Positions 44,212 through 54,668 are shown, counted from the stretch's first letter. The stretch: 64,000 nucleotides of DNA from JAAYFT01 sp036562765 (GCA_036562765.1 DATCJO010000177.1:1-64000); one strand, 5' to 3'. Program-made: numbers and translations. The notes: generated by a model from the letters alone, not told the origin.

Positions 44212-44240
44212 AAAAGCCATTGAACATCTCAATGGCTTTT
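44212..44240 (-). terminator. Terminator of the TetR/membrane/HD operon
   Basis: 12-bp inverted repeat AAAAGCCATTGA/TCAATGGCTTTT right after the HD-gene stop. Confidence 0.8.
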
Positions 44241-44246
44241 ATAACA

Positions 44247-44768
44247 CTAAATATTAAAAATATTTTGCAAGCTTTTTACTTTTTCCCTTTTTCCAACTTT
44301 TATTATATCCAATATAGCACAATATTTATCAACCATTAGCACTACAAATGTTTCCCTATATCTTGGCAAACTTAAAGTCATTGGCCACATATGCTTTTTT
44401 ATAATATCCTTCTCTACATCATTTAATATAAAATACTTGCAGGCATTTTGCAGTGCTACTTCCGGATGCTTAAAACCATGCAATCCCTTATAAGGTTTGC
44501 TTATATGCCAGTCATATAAATAAAAGTCATGAAGTAATCCACCTCTAGCTGCTGCTCGATAATTAAGCCCTAACTTCTTACAAATCATGTAACTTAAAAA
44601 AGATACATGAAGGCTATGTTCAAGGCAGTCAATATTTCCATGATGTTTGAAATTCTTCATAGATTTAATTAGTTCATGATTAATCAGGTCACTTATGCAA
44701 TTAAAATATTCTTCATCAAGTTTGAAATCTATTTTTGATTTTAACTTTGATTTTATTAATTCCACCAT
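44247..44768 (-). CDS. HD-domain phosphohydrolase-like protein
   Basis: 173 residues with an HD-type metal site: CLEHSLHVSFL (His), GGLLHDFYLYDW (His-Asp pair), GFKHPEVAL and IIKKHMWPMTL. ATG 44768 has AAGGAG eight bases upstream and lies inside the end of the previous gene (53-base overlap), so it is translationally coupled to it. The substrate is unknown. Confidence 0.82.
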   Translation of the reverse strand: MVELIKSKLKSKIDFKLDEEYFNCISDLINHELIKSMKNFKHHGNIDCLEHSLHVSFLSYMICKKLGLNYRAAARGGLLHDFYLYDWHISKPYKGLHGFKHPEVALQNACKYFILNDVEKDIIKKHMWPMTLSLPRYRETFVVLMVDKYCAILDIIKVGKREKVKSLQNIFNI

Positions 44769-45444
44769 TTATAATGCTCCTTACATCTCTATTTTTAATT
44801 TCTTCATTTAAGTTTTGTAGGCGTGGGAAAGCTAAAAAAATTCGTTTATATTTTAATATTTTCTCTTTATATTTTGCCAATGGTAACTCTGAATAATCAA
44901 AAATTGTTTTCCTTAAATCCAGTGTGTTTTCTATTGATTTATAGGTGTCAAAAATGAAATACATGAATATGAATATTGCTACAAATACCTTAAAAGCATC
45001 AGGAATTACCTTAACGAAATTAACAATTTTAGGATGCACTATATGAATAAGCAAAAATGATAGTATCCCCCACAAAAGTGAAAATCTCAAACATATATAG
45101 CCTTTAAAATTTAAAGGTTCTTCACTGTAATCCCACCATTTTGCATTAAAGGATTTTTCCAATATATAACCTGTAATTAATTCCAATAGAGTAACAAAAA
45201 GTGTAGAAACAAATATACTCATCAGCAATGAAATACTTGACTTACTATAATCACCAAATATATTTATAATTAATTTTGAAGAAATAATAATTAAAATAGC
45301 ACTAAAACCGTAGATTGGTGTAAAAGGTCCTATTAAAAAACCCCGATTTATAAATTTTCTTTGCTTTACACTTGCATAAGCTGTTTCCAACAACCATCCA
45401 AAAAATGAATATATCGTAAAATAAAGAAATAAATCTACTACCAT
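44716..45444 (-). CDS. CmpB-type membrane protein (PF06541)
   Basis: 242 residues with about five membrane segments and a charged cytoplasmic tail. The start FTIYSFFGWLLETAYASVKQ and FINRGFLIGPFTPIYGFSA match the family often labelled putative ABC transporter permease (CmpB), although no ATPase is encoded nearby. It lies between a TetR regulator and an HD-domain gene, in one probable operon. Confidence 0.82.
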   Translation of the reverse strand: MVVDLFLYFTIYSFFGWLLETAYASVKQRKFINRGFLIGPFTPIYGFSAILIIISSKLIINIFGDYSKSSISLLMSIFVSTLFVTLLELITGYILEKSFNAKWWDYSEEPLNFKGYICLRFSLLWGILSFLLIHIVHPKIVNFVKVIPDAFKVFVAIFIFMYFIFDTYKSIENTLDLRKTIFDYSELPLAKYKEKILKYKRIFLAFPRLQNLNEEIKNRDVRSIINGGINKIKVKIKNRFQT

Positions 45445-45494
45445 ATTATAACCTTCAACCCCTTTTCTTACTCTTATAAATTTAATACAAAATA

Positions 45495-46079
45495 CTATTC
45501 GAATAACATCTGCATAGCATCTAATACTTCATTTAACCTGTCATCATCCCCGTCATTCTCAAGCAAAACTTGAATCCCTGTACCAAACAGCGAACCTATT
45601 ATTAAGCGAGATATGGATTTTGTTGAAATCTCTTTTTTATTTTTAAATTGTAAGTTATTTAATATATATTTTTCTATTATCTCAGATAGTTCTTTATATA
45701 AGTTTCTTAATAAATCACTAAAGGCAGGTGACCAAAGAGCCAGTTCAGTAAATTCGTATAGAAGTTTAATAAACTTTGGATTGTTTTTCAGTGTTTTTTT
45801 GAAATGCGTTATTAATAATTTTATTCTTTCCTTAGGGGAATTTTCAGCTTTTAAAATTTCTTCTATTTCATGTTTATACTTATCTACTACCATTTTTATT
45901 ACTTCTTTAAATAAACCTTCTTTGTTGTTGAAATAATAATTTATTTGACTCAGTACAACACCTGCCTCATTGGCGATATCTCTCATAGAAACATTTGCAT
46001 ATCCCCTGGTAGATATACATTCAGAAGCAGCCAATAAAATTTTTTCCGATTGACTTAGTTTTTTTGTTTCAAAAGTCAT
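45495..46079 (-). CDS. TetR/AcrR family transcriptional regulator
   Basis: 194 residues. The N-terminal HTH is typical (ILLAASECISTRGYANVSMR, then DIANEAGVVLSQINYYFNNKEGLF), followed by a helical ligand domain. The start is ATG 46079, six bases after AGGTG; a GTG three codons earlier overlaps that site. It is the first gene before the CmpB-type and HD genes, which it may control. Confidence 0.9.
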   Translation of the reverse strand: MTFETKKLSQSEKILLAASECISTRGYANVSMRDIANEAGVVLSQINYYFNNKEGLFKEVIKMVVDKYKHEIEEILKAENSPKERIKLLITHFKKTLKNNPKFIKLLYEFTELALWSPAFSDLLRNLYKELSEIIEKYILNNLQFKNKKEISTKSISRLIIGSLFGTGIQVLLENDGDDDRLNEVLDAMQMLFE

Positions 46080-46218
46080 AATAGTCACCTCGAAATTTGG
46101 TCATACGTCCGATTTAATTCTATTTTAGTTACATAAGATATTTCTGTCAAGGATAATCAATATTTTTATTATATTGTTCCTTTTATGGTTTTATGATAAT
46201 ACATAATTTTATAAAAAT

Positions 46219-46255
46219 AAAAGACCTAGAATTTTTTTAATATTCTAAGTCTTTT
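46219..46255 (-). terminator. Terminator downstream of the second MCP gene
   Basis: 14-bp imperfect inverted repeat (AAAAGACCTAGAAT/ATTCTAAGTCTTTT) with A/T runs. Confidence 0.65.
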
Positions 46256-46309
46256 ATGTACATTTGTAGTATATTCAATTGTTTCAGCTTTACTGCAAAA
46301 AAATCTTTT

Positions 46310-48033
46310 TTAATATTTCCCAAATTCTTTATCATCTAGAACGATTTTTTTAGGCACATCTTTATCATTCAATTCATTTTTCTTTCCTGATTTGGATTTT
46401 TTATTTTCAGTCATACTGTCCAACATCTTAATAATTTCAGGATCTAAATTTTTCATTTCTTCATAAGGTAATGCTTTATTCCCAGATTTTTTTAGCTTAA
46501 ATCTAGATACTTGTTCCTTTAAAGCATCAGCTTGGCTTGATAGTTCTTCACTAGCAGCAGCGCTTTCTTGGGAAGTTGCTGAATTCTTTTGTACTACATC
46601 TGATACCATCATAATCCCTTGATTTACTTGTTCAATTCCGCTTGCTTGTTCATTAGATGCAGTTGCAATTTCTCCAACAAGTGATGCCACTTGTGAAACA
46701 TCATCAACTATCTTATTTAAAGCCTCTGAAGTTTTGTTAGCAATTGATGTTCCCTTTTCAACAGTTTTAATGGAATGCTCTATTAATTCAGTTGTTTCTT
46801 TAGCAGCATTTGAACTCTTTGCAGCTAAGTTTCTGACTTCTTCAGCAACTACAGCAAAGCCCTTTCCATATTGGCCTGCCCTTGCAGCCTCGACTGCAGC
46901 ATTTAAAGCAAGTATGTTTGTTTGGAATGCAATATCATCTATAACCTTAATAATCTTAGAAATATTATTAGATGAAACATTTATTTCTTCCATTGCTTTT
47001 AACATATCTTTCATTAAGCTATTACCTTGTTCTGCATTATTCTTAGCTATTTCAGCAATTGAACTGGCTTGATTTGCGCTTTCAGCGTTTTTCTTAGTTT
47101 GAGTCGCTATTTCTTCCATAGAAGCAGTTAATTCTTCAATTGTACTAGCTTGCTCTGTAGCTCCTTGAGAAAGTTCAATGCTCGAGTCTGATACCTGTTT
47201 AGCACCTCCTGCTACTTGGTCTGCAGCATTATTGATATTAGATATTAAATTATTTAAATTGTCAGTCATCCTGTTAAATGCTTGTGCTAAATTCCCCATT
47301 TCTTCTTTTGTATTAATATCAATATGAACATCTAAATCTCCATCTGCATTCTATCTGCTGCCACGACAAGTTTCTTTATTGGATTGCTTATAATTCGACT
47401 AACAAATATTCCAAGTGAAACTGCAACAACTACAGCTATAATAATTACTGTTATCATTGTAACTATTGCAGTGTTAGCAGCTGCATCATTAGATTCAGAC
47501 TGATTTTGGGCGCCATTTACTTTTAATTCTAAAAGCTTATCAACTGTTAGTCGTACTTCATCTTCAATGTCCTGTAAATCTCCTTTTGTAATGACTAAAG
47601 CTTCTTCATCCCTATTTTCTATACATAGTTCATATAATTCATCAATGCAAGTCCTATATTTGTTTATTGCTTGTTTATATTGTTCAAAATATTGTCTAAC
47701 TTCATCTTGAACAATTGTCTTCTCAAAGCTTACAGCATATTCGTCTATTTGGCTTAGAAATTGATTAATTTTATTATATGATTCCTGAATTTCTGAAGGA
47801 TCATCATCAAGTATCATATTCCTTGAATTTACCCTTGCCCTTTGATATAATCTTGCCATATTTGCAACTTCAGAAAGTGGAACTGTCATATTTTCATATA
47901 AAATAGTATCATTGTTATTTATTTTTGTTATGTTCGAAATCCCGATAACTCCTACGACTCCAGAAATCATTGCTACAATGATAAATGTTACAACAAGTTT
48001 TACGCTGATTTTTAAATTATAAAACCATTTCAT
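46310..48033 (-). pseudogene. Methyl-accepting chemotaxis protein, frameshifted in HAMP
   Basis: The first frame (from ATG 48033, GGAGG upstream) has TM1, a four-helix-bundle ligand domain, TM2 and the start of HAMP (RIISNPIKKLVVAADRM), then stops at 47332. One G more beside base 47347 would give ADGDLDVHIDINTKEEMGN and continue into the second frame (46310-47299), which holds the rest of HAMP and the signalling domain with tip QTNILALNAAVEAARAGQYG. With the base restored it is a normal MCP of about 574 residues. The gene follows cheW and was probably cotranscribed with it. Confidence 0.87.
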
Positions 48034-48090
48034 AATCAAATCCTCCTTATTGTAAATAGTGTTTATTGCAGGATTACAACAAATTGCTTC

Positions 48091-48534
48091 TTAGTTATTT
48101 AATAGCTTTTCACAATCAAGCAATAGCTTCACATCATCTCCAACTTTGCCTAATCCCTTAATAAATCTGTTATTTTCTTTTACTACCCCCTGTGGTGCAA
48201 CAATCTCTGTTTTTGGAATAGATATAACTTCTGATACATTATCCACTATTAATCCAGTAGATAAATCATTGATATTGATTACAATAACGCAGGTCCTCTC
48301 ATTATAATCCACCAGATTCTTATTAAATCGCAGCCTAACATCCATAACAGGAATAATTTTTCCTCTTAAATTAATAATTCCTCGTACATAATCTGGGAGT
48401 CCAGGCAGTTTAGTTATTGGCTGCATTCCTATGATTTCAACTACATTTTCAAGCTCAATCCCATAAGTTTCATTGTCAAGTTGAAAAGTTAAATACTTTT
48501 CACTGAAATTGTTTTCTTCTAAAACTTCTGCCAC
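48091..48534 (-). CDS. cheW: CheW chemotaxis coupling protein
   Basis: 147 residues. CheW couples receptors to the CheA kinase. The pattern LTFQLDNETYGIELENVVEI, then LPGLPDYVRGIINLRGKIIP and VMDVRLRF is complete. The likely start is GTG 48534, about nine bases after GGGG, rather than GTG 48543. Intact, but its normal kinase partner in this window is broken. Confidence 0.93.
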   Translation of the reverse strand: MAEVLEENNFSEKYLTFQLDNETYGIELENVVEIIGMQPITKLPGLPDYVRGIINLRGKIIPVMDVRLRFNKNLVDYNERTCVIVININDLSTGLIVDNVSEVISIPKTEIVAPQGVVKENNRFIKGLGKVGDDVKLLLDCEKLLNN

Positions 48535-48727
48535 TTTTCTCACCCCCTTTTCTCAAGATGTTATTTATAGTTTTTATTTCATGCCAATATTAACTCATAC
48601 TATTGTCAATTTACATCATTCTAATTATTGCAATCATCAAAACACAATTGTAGTTAAATCATACTATAACTGTAAAATATTGTCTAATTATGTTTTATTT
48701 TGTCGATTTAATTTGAGTAATAAAAAT

Positions 48728-48751
48728 GCTAGGCTAAATATTTAGCCTAGC
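48728..48751 (-). terminator. Terminator of the second ATP-grasp gene
   Basis: A 24-base perfect palindrome (GCTAGGCTAAAT and its complement) followed by ATTTTTATTA on the minus strand. Confidence 0.8.
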
Positions 48752-48757
48752 CAATTT

Positions 48758-49765
48758 TTACGCTATATAAGTTTTTCGCTTATTATATAACTTGTATCTC
48801 TTTAAAGCACTTTCAACAATTTTAAAAATCAAACCCTTATATCCTAGACCACATGCATCAGCCATTTTAGTCAAATCGCTATATCCTCTCATGAGGCCTG
48901 GCAATGAATTTGCTTCTAATACATAGGGTATATTATCCTTTAACCTTATATCAATCCTTGCATAGTCCTTTAGTCCTAAAATATTATAAGCTTTTTTTGC
49001 TGCATCTTCTATTCTTTCTTGTGTATTCATATCAAGCTCTGCTGGAACATGGTATATTATTTTATCACCGTAATGGAATTTTACTTCAAAGCTATAAAAC
49101 CTATATAAATTCTTTGGAAGGTTGGAAAAGTCTATTTCTAAGATTGGTAGTATGAATAAGTCCTCATCATTCCCAAGAATTCCTACTGTAAATTCTCTTC
49201 CTTCTATATATTCTGTAATCATAATTGGGGGATTATAGGCATTTAATTCCTCTTTTACTTTTTTGATTAAATCCTTTTTATTGAAAACTAAGCTATTCTG
49301 ATGAATACCTCTACTTGAACCTTCATCTTTTGGTTTAACTATTACTGGAAATTTAAAGTCGATACCTTCAAGTTCCGTGATATCACTGACGTAAGTAAAA
49401 TTAGGAGTATTGATATTGCTTTCTCTAAATAATTTACACGAATATATTTTGTTGTAAGCCAATGCATGGCCTATAGGAGAAGAACCTGTATAAGGGATAC
49501 CTGCATATTCTAAAATTGCAGGTAACTGACACAGCCTAGAATCTCCATTTATGCCATTGCAGAGGTTAAATACTAAATCAACTTTTTCTTTTCTTAGTTT
49601 ACTCAAAATATTGTCATCAAAGGTTAAATCTATACATGTATATTTTTCTGAAAGAACCTTCTTTAAATCAGCTACGGTCTTCATTTTTTGGTTGTCTTCC
49701 ATTAATCCTTCTTCATTTGGTAAAAACTTCATTCTAGACTTGTCAGTAACAATAGCAATTTTCAT
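48758..49765 (-). CDS. D-alanine-D-alanine ligase-like ATP-grasp protein
   Basis: 335 residues, paralogue of the gene at 14586. Seen: VDLVFNLCNGINGDSRLCQL in place of the usual Ddl N-terminal motif, FPVIVKPKDEGSSRGI (ATP-binding), TEYIEGREFTVGI, and the metal-binding C-terminal ARIDIRLKD...YVLEANSLPG. The start is ATG 49765, nine bases after GGAG. The product is unknown; no mur genes are nearby. It stands alone between terminators. Confidence 0.8.
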   Translation of the reverse strand: MKIAIVTDKSRMKFLPNEEGLMEDNQKMKTVADLKKVLSEKYTCIDLTFDDNILSKLRKEKVDLVFNLCNGINGDSRLCQLPAILEYAGIPYTGSSPIGHALAYNKIYSCKLFRESNINTPNFTYVSDITELEGIDFKFPVIVKPKDEGSSRGIHQNSLVFNKKDLIKKVKEELNAYNPPIMITEYIEGREFTVGILGNDEDLFILPILEIDFSNLPKNLYRFYSFEVKFHYGDKIIYHVPAELDMNTQERIEDAAKKAYNILGLKDYARIDIRLKDNIPYVLEANSLPGLMRGYSDLTKMADACGLGYKGLIFKIVESALKRYKLYNKRKTYIA

Positions 49766-49807
49766 AAAAGACATCTCCTTTATATGATAAATTGCTATTA
49801 TCTACTG

Positions 49808-51223
49808 TTATTTATTTAAAACTATTGCGTGTATGGACTCAATCAAATCCACGACTTTTGAACGCTTAATTAGTGATGTAGGTTCTCCATCAATTACTGC
49901 AAGGCAATTTGTTCCGTCGTATCTATAAAGTTCAATTTTTATTTCAGGGAATTTTTCATTATCCAAATATAATTTTAAGCCAATTTCCTTCTTTTGTGTA
50001 GGTCTTTCATCTGTAAAGCTTTCTGCCTTTAAATTTCTTAATGCAGTTCGTAAGTCAGTAGTATCAATTTCTTTATCTTTGTAATAATAAATCTTCTTAT
50101 CGTCTTTTTCTTCTGATGTAATAGTGTATGTTACACCTTCTAGAGAAATATCAATTTGCTTTATATCATCAAAATCTCCATAGAACGCCTCAGTATGCCT
50201 TAAAGAGTTATATGATGCATCCATTAAGTTTTTATACTTGTCAGATGAAATCTTGTATATTATCTTTGAGTCTCCTACTCTTACATAAGCTGTAATCTTT
50301 TCATCTTTTGAATCTTCATCTTTATTTTCTATATTATTCTTTTCTTCTGGATCACGGCTAATTTTCAATACAAAAGTATTTGTTTTTTCTTCATTATCTT
50401 TCTTTGTAGTATAATCAATTGTTACTGTTAATTCTGGTTTATCTAAGCCATATTTTATAAGGTCCTCATCTGTTGCCTTGTATGTTACATAATCTTTTAG
50501 ATTTAGCTGCGAAATTCTACTTAAATAGCTGTTTACCCTTGTTGTATCAAGCGGAAGCTCTTTTCCATCTATTTTTGCAAAATATACATCATCAACGTTA
50601 TAACTTTTATTGCTGTCCTTTTCATAAACAACATTGTAATTTTCAGTACCTTTAAATTGAATCTTGGTTACATTATTATTAAAAATTGGAGTTTTATCAT
50701 GGTTAATTAAATCGCTTAATACTATTTCATAATGTTCCATTGGGTCTTCTTTTACTAGATATACCTTGCCATCCCCAATTGACACATATCTTTGTGAGTC
50801 CATTATGCTGTAATCTCCAACTAAGATTTTATATGACTTTTCATCTGTTGTTAAATTAATTGTACAAATAGGGTCATCTAATCCATATTGTCCATAATCA
50901 TCTACATCTTCGATTTCGAAAGAAGCTCTAAACTCTTCAAACAAATCCAATAAGTCATTGATTTTTTCTTCATCAACTGGAAATAATTCATCTTCATCGT
51001 AAACCCATTTATCATCCTTGTGGAATGCAAAGCTTTCTTTCTTGTCTTCCGATTTATATTCCCATGATAAGGACTTCACAGAATCTTTTGGTATTTGTAA
51101 AATTACTTCCTCACTGTTTCTTATTTTTTCCTTATGTTCTTCATATTGTTTAACTGCATAGGTTGCAATTGCAGTAATAGCTAAAATACATAGAAGTATA
51201 TAGATTTTTTTAGAGCGACGCAT
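49808..51223 (-). CDS. DUF4340 domain protein of an ABC cassette
   Basis: 471 residues: an N-terminal transmembrane anchor (IYILLCILAITAIATYAVKQ) and a long extracytoplasmic part with repeated DUF4340-type units (KWVYDEDELFPVDEEKINDL, DDYGQYGLDDP, KYGLDKPELTVTI). A low-complexity Lys/Glu/Asp stretch lies near residues 295-315. It overlaps the upstream GldG-like gene by 14 bases and is the last gene of the cassette. It probably acts outside the membrane with the GldG-like protein. Confidence 0.85.
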   Translation of the reverse strand: MRRSKKIYILLCILAITAIATYAVKQYEEHKEKIRNSEEVILQIPKDSVKSLSWEYKSEDKKESFAFHKDDKWVYDEDELFPVDEEKINDLLDLFEEFRASFEIEDVDDYGQYGLDDPICTINLTTDEKSYKILVGDYSIMDSQRYVSIGDGKVYLVKEDPMEHYEIVLSDLINHDKTPIFNNNVTKIQFKGTENYNVVYEKDSNKSYNVDDVYFAKIDGKELPLDTTRVNSYLSRISQLNLKDYVTYKATDEDLIKYGLDKPELTVTIDYTTKKDNEEKTNTFVLKISRDPEEKNNIENKDEDSKDEKITAYVRVGDSKIIYKISSDKYKNLMDASYNSLRHTEAFYGDFDDIKQIDISLEGVTYTITSEEKDDKKIYYYKDKEIDTTDLRTALRNLKAESFTDERPTQKKEIGLKLYLDNEKFPEIKIELYRYDGTNCLAVIDGEPTSLIKRSKVVDLIESIHAIVLNK

Positions 51224-52715
51224 TTTGCAACCTCCTTCTCCTTATAATAACGAAAATCCCAACTGCTAGATATATTAGTGGAAATACTCCAATCATCAAT
51301 ACTTTTAATAACAAGGAGGTAGAATCGCTGATGGTCAAATAATTATAATTTAATGACTTGCTTCTTATTGCAATGGCTTCTCTTTCCCCTATTAACCTTG
51401 CCAATGCATTCATAGCTAAATTAACATTAGCACCTGATGAATAAGCATTATAAGTATCTTCTAGGAAATCAGAAGATGTAAACCATACAATCTTTCCATC
51501 ATTATCATTTTCTATTAAAACAGCTAAATCAAATGGACCATCTATGTCTCCATCTTCTTTTTCATAAGTAGAAATGTCATATCCTGCAATCTTGCTGTAT
51601 GCAAGGTTGGAAGTATATAGTAAAGAAGTAACTGTTGCATCTTCTGGATTTTCCTTTTTGGTCAAGCCTAATGAAACTGGCATAATTGGATAATAATTTT
51701 CATCTATAAGGGAACTTGTTATTATATGTCTCCTCATATAAGGCAATAGCATGAAAGGTGCTTGAAATGCATAGTGTTGCCTATCTCCTTCAACAACAAT
51801 TCCTTCATTGGCTTCTATACCATAATCTGATAAGATATTATATAAATTTTGTAAAATGCCTTCTTTTGTAGGTCCAGCAACTACCAATAGTTTCCCACCA
51901 TTTTTAACATATTCTGCTAGTATTTCTTTTTCCTTATCTGAAATATCGCTAGATGGTGCATAAATCATAACTGCATCTGCATCTTCTGGAACAGAATCAA
52001 CATTTAACAATGAAAACTTTTGAATCTCATAATTGCCTTTTTCTATATGGTCTTTAAAAGCTGTTGGGAGGTCAGATTCTCCATGTCCTTCTAAAAGATA
52101 TATTTTTGGCAAATCTTCACTTGTTACATAGTCTATGGCAGAAGTAATAGCCCCTTCTCCATCAAAATACGAGCTACTGGTTAAAGTATAATAGTTATTT
52201 TGTTGAACATAAATGTCATCATAGCTTATATAACGGCTTTTATCTCCGCTTACTACAATTAAGCTGTTGTTTTCTACTGTTTCATTAGTATACTGTTTAG
52301 CAAAAGTAGGATAAACATCTGGATTCTTTTTTTCAACTTTTATATGGTCTGATAAGCTATCATACTTGCCTAACAGATTTTCAATTACATAGTCCTCTTT
52401 ACCAGATTGAACTATCCAATAAATAGTCACATCTTTGTCTAGGGAATTTACTACTACTTTAGTATTGCTAGTTATAGAATATAGCTTTGATGAGCTTATA
52501 TCATATTTTGTAAGTGGCGTAGGTAAAGAAGATACTAAAATATTTACCATAATCAAAATTGCCAATACAATAGCAGTCATAATAATTGAATATGAACCGC
52601 CTCGCATAGCAATTTTATTATCCCGTTTATCTTGCATATCTTTTTTCTCTTTTAAGTTCTTTTTATCGCTTGCATCATTTTTGTTTGATATCTTAAGGAG
52701 TTCCGATAATTTCAT
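51210..52715 (-). CDS. GldG-like ABC auxiliary protein
   Basis: 501 residues. A cytoplasmic charged N-terminus, a TM near 42-62, a large external domain of the GldG/IFT52-like ABC_transp_aux type (KLYSITSNTKVVVNSLDKDV, YLLEGHGESDLP, VMIYAPSSDIS, GGKLLVVAGPTK), and a C-terminal TM followed by Arg-rich residues. It directly abuts the permease gene (shared base at 52715). In Bacteroidetes GldG works in gliding; here the role is unknown. Confidence 0.87.
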   Translation of the reverse strand: MKLSELLKISNKNDASDKKNLKEKKDMQDKRDNKIAMRGGSYSIIMTAIVLAILIMVNILVSSLPTPLTKYDISSSKLYSITSNTKVVVNSLDKDVTIYWIVQSGKEDYVIENLLGKYDSLSDHIKVEKKNPDVYPTFAKQYTNETVENNSLIVVSGDKSRYISYDDIYVQQNNYYTLTSSSYFDGEGAITSAIDYVTSEDLPKIYLLEGHGESDLPTAFKDHIEKGNYEIQKFSLLNVDSVPEDADAVMIYAPSSDISDKEKEILAEYVKNGGKLLVVAGPTKEGILQNLYNILSDYGIEANEGIVVEGDRQHYAFQAPFMLLPYMRRHIITSSLIDENYYPIMPVSLGLTKKENPEDATVTSLLYTSNLAYSKIAGYDISTYEKEDGDIDGPFDLAVLIENDNDGKIVWFTSSDFLEDTYNAYSSGANVNLAMNALARLIGEREAIAIRSKSLNYNYLTISDSTSLLLKVLMIGVFPLIYLAVGIFVIIRRRRLQNASL

Positions 52716-53578
52716 TAGTTATACCTCCTCTTTTCAAGGGACTGTACTGAAAGAAACAAGAAAAATACAATCACAGCCAAATAATATATTATAGCTGTCA
52801 TGTCAAATACTCCATTTACAAATACATTAAACCTTTCAAATAAGGATAGTTTCCTCATTATGCTAGGTAACAACCCTTCTAGCTTTGTTTTATCCACGAA
52901 GTAAGTAACCATTACTGCTGCAATTAATAGGGCTGACACTATAAATGCCAAGTCACTGTTTTTAGTTAAATATCTAATGATTAGCCCTAATGCAATTATA
53001 ACTATGAATAATGCTATGATAGAACCTACTGCTGTTGAGGACACGTATTCTGATAATTTTACGCTGTAATAATTTAACAATATAATGGCAATTCCAATTC
53101 CTGCAGCAAATCCTTGATTTTCAGTAAGTGAAGAGATAAACACTCCTATAGCAATCAATGCGCTTCCCATTACGAAAAAGGCTAATATTGAACCATAAGC
53201 AGTTAATAGGTAAACGTCTCCAAATCTTCTAAATATTAAAGGATAAATACATATAAAGCTTAATGGAATTAAATATATTAAAAGCAATGCTAAGTATTTC
53301 CCTACAACTACCTCTGTAGTAGTAATTGGAAGGGAATATAAAAGCTGATCAGTTTTTTGTTTCTTTTCCTCAGCTATAACACGCATAGTAAGTATTGGAA
53401 CAATAATTACAAATATTAGGCTACCAAAACTAAGAACGAACTCAAAATTGCTGACAGCAGCTTGAATGTTATATAAAACTGCACCAACCCCTATAAATGC
53501 CAACAATAAAGCTCCAAAAACATAGGTTGCCAATGAATGAAAATACAATCTCAATTCATGCTTAAATACTGCAATCAT
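52715..53578 (-). CDS. ABC-2 type permease of the GldG cassette
   Basis: 287 residues with about six membrane segments and the pattern MIAVFKHELRLYFHSLATYV and RVIAEEKKQKTDQLLYSLPI typical of GldF-type permeases. Overlaps the ATPase gene by four bases. Confidence 0.9.
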   Translation of the reverse strand: MIAVFKHELRLYFHSLATYVFGALLLAFIGVGAVLYNIQAAVSNFEFVLSFGSLIFVIIVPILTMRVIAEEKKQKTDQLLYSLPITTTEVVVGKYLALLLIYLIPLSFICIYPLIFRRFGDVYLLTAYGSILAFFVMGSALIAIGVFISSLTENQGFAAGIGIAIILLNYYSVKLSEYVSSTAVGSIIALFIVIIALGLIIRYLTKNSDLAFIVSALLIAAVMVTYFVDKTKLEGLLPSIMRKLSLFERFNVFVNGVFDMTAIIYYLAVIVFFLFLSVQSLEKRRYN

Positions 53579-54549
53579 TTAGATGACACCTCACCTTTTA
53601 CAGATTCATCTGCAGCACTTTCTGTAAGTTCAAGGAATATTTCTTCAAGATTAGTTTTCTTCAAGCTCATTTCCAACAAAGCCTTTCCATTATTTGCAAA
53701 TGCATAAAAGATTTTTCGTGAGACTTCATATATATCTTTGTTGTTGGTTTTTATATGTGCCATTAAATATCCTGTATCTCTCTTTTTAAAGTTTATATCA
53801 GAAATGTAGCTTATGTTAGATAATAATTCTTTAATTTCTTCTTCTGTAGCATCGCTGGTAATAAAAATTTCATTTGGTGCCAACAACATCTTCTCAAGAT
53901 TTTCTGGTTCACCAAAGGCTATTAGCTTCCCTTTTGATATAATCATTATTCTGTCGCATATCGCTTGTACTTCTGAAAGTATGTGGGAACTAAAAATAAC
54001 TGTATGGTTTTTCCCCAGTTCCTTAATTAAATCACGGATTTCAACAATTTGAATAGGGTCAAGGCCTACAGTGGGCTCATCAAGTATGATTACTTTAGGA
54101 CTGCCAAGAAGTGCTTGGGCAATTCCAACTCTTTGTTTATATCCTTTTGAAAGGGAGGAAATAGGCCTATTTCTAACATTTTCAATTCTTGTCATCTGAA
54201 TTACTTCTTCAATCTGTTTCTTTAGTTCTTCTCCACTGAGTCCCTTAGCTTCCCCAACAAATGTCAAATACTCTACTGGTGTTTCGCTTAAATACAATGG
54301 AGGTTGTTCAGGTAAATACCCAATGAGTTTCTTTGCTTCATTAGGTTCTTCAAAAATGTCATATCCGTAAATCTTTACACTTCCTTCAGTTGCTGACAAA
54401 CATCCAGTCATTATGTTCATAATTGTGCTTTTGCCAGCACCATTAGGCCCCAAAAATCCATAGACATGGCCTTCTTCAATCTCAAAGGAAACATCGTCTA
54501 CTGCTAAAAAATCACCATAATACTTTGTTAAGTGTTCAACTGATATCAT
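53575..54549 (-). CDS. ABC transporter ATPase of the GldG cassette
   Basis: 324 residues. Walker A GPNGAGKST, signature LSKGYKQR, Walker B VIILDEPTVGLDP and the H-loop SSHIL are intact, with a C-terminal extension usual for GldA/CcmA-type exporters. First gene of the four-gene cassette ATPase-permease-GldG-DUF4340; a terminator separates it from the two-component genes upstream. Confidence 0.92.
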   Translation of the reverse strand: MISVEHLTKYYGDFLAVDDVSFEIEEGHVYGFLGPNGAGKSTIMNIMTGCLSATEGSVKIYGYDIFEEPNEAKKLIGYLPEQPPLYLSETPVEYLTFVGEAKGLSGEELKKQIEEVIQMTRIENVRNRPISSLSKGYKQRVGIAQALLGSPKVIILDEPTVGLDPIQIVEIRDLIKELGKNHTVIFSSHILSEVQAICDRIMIISKGKLIAFGEPENLEKMLLAPNEIFITSDATEEEIKELLSNISYISDINFKKRDTGYLMAHIKTNNKDIYEVSRKIFYAFANNGKALLEMSLKKTNLEEIFLELTESAADESVKGEVSSK

Positions 54550-54634
54550 AGTTAACCTCCTTTGCCCTATCTAAATACCATAATTATTATAAAATCCAAA
54601 TCTGAAAATACACTGAAAATTATGAGAAAAATAT

Positions 54635-54668
54635 AAAAAGGATGAAGTTTATTTGCTTCATCCTTTTT
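54635..54668 (-). terminator. Terminator of the second two-component operon
   Basis: 13-bp inverted repeat AAAAAGGATGAAG/CTTCATCCTTTTT flanking the kinase gene's end. Confidence 0.85.
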
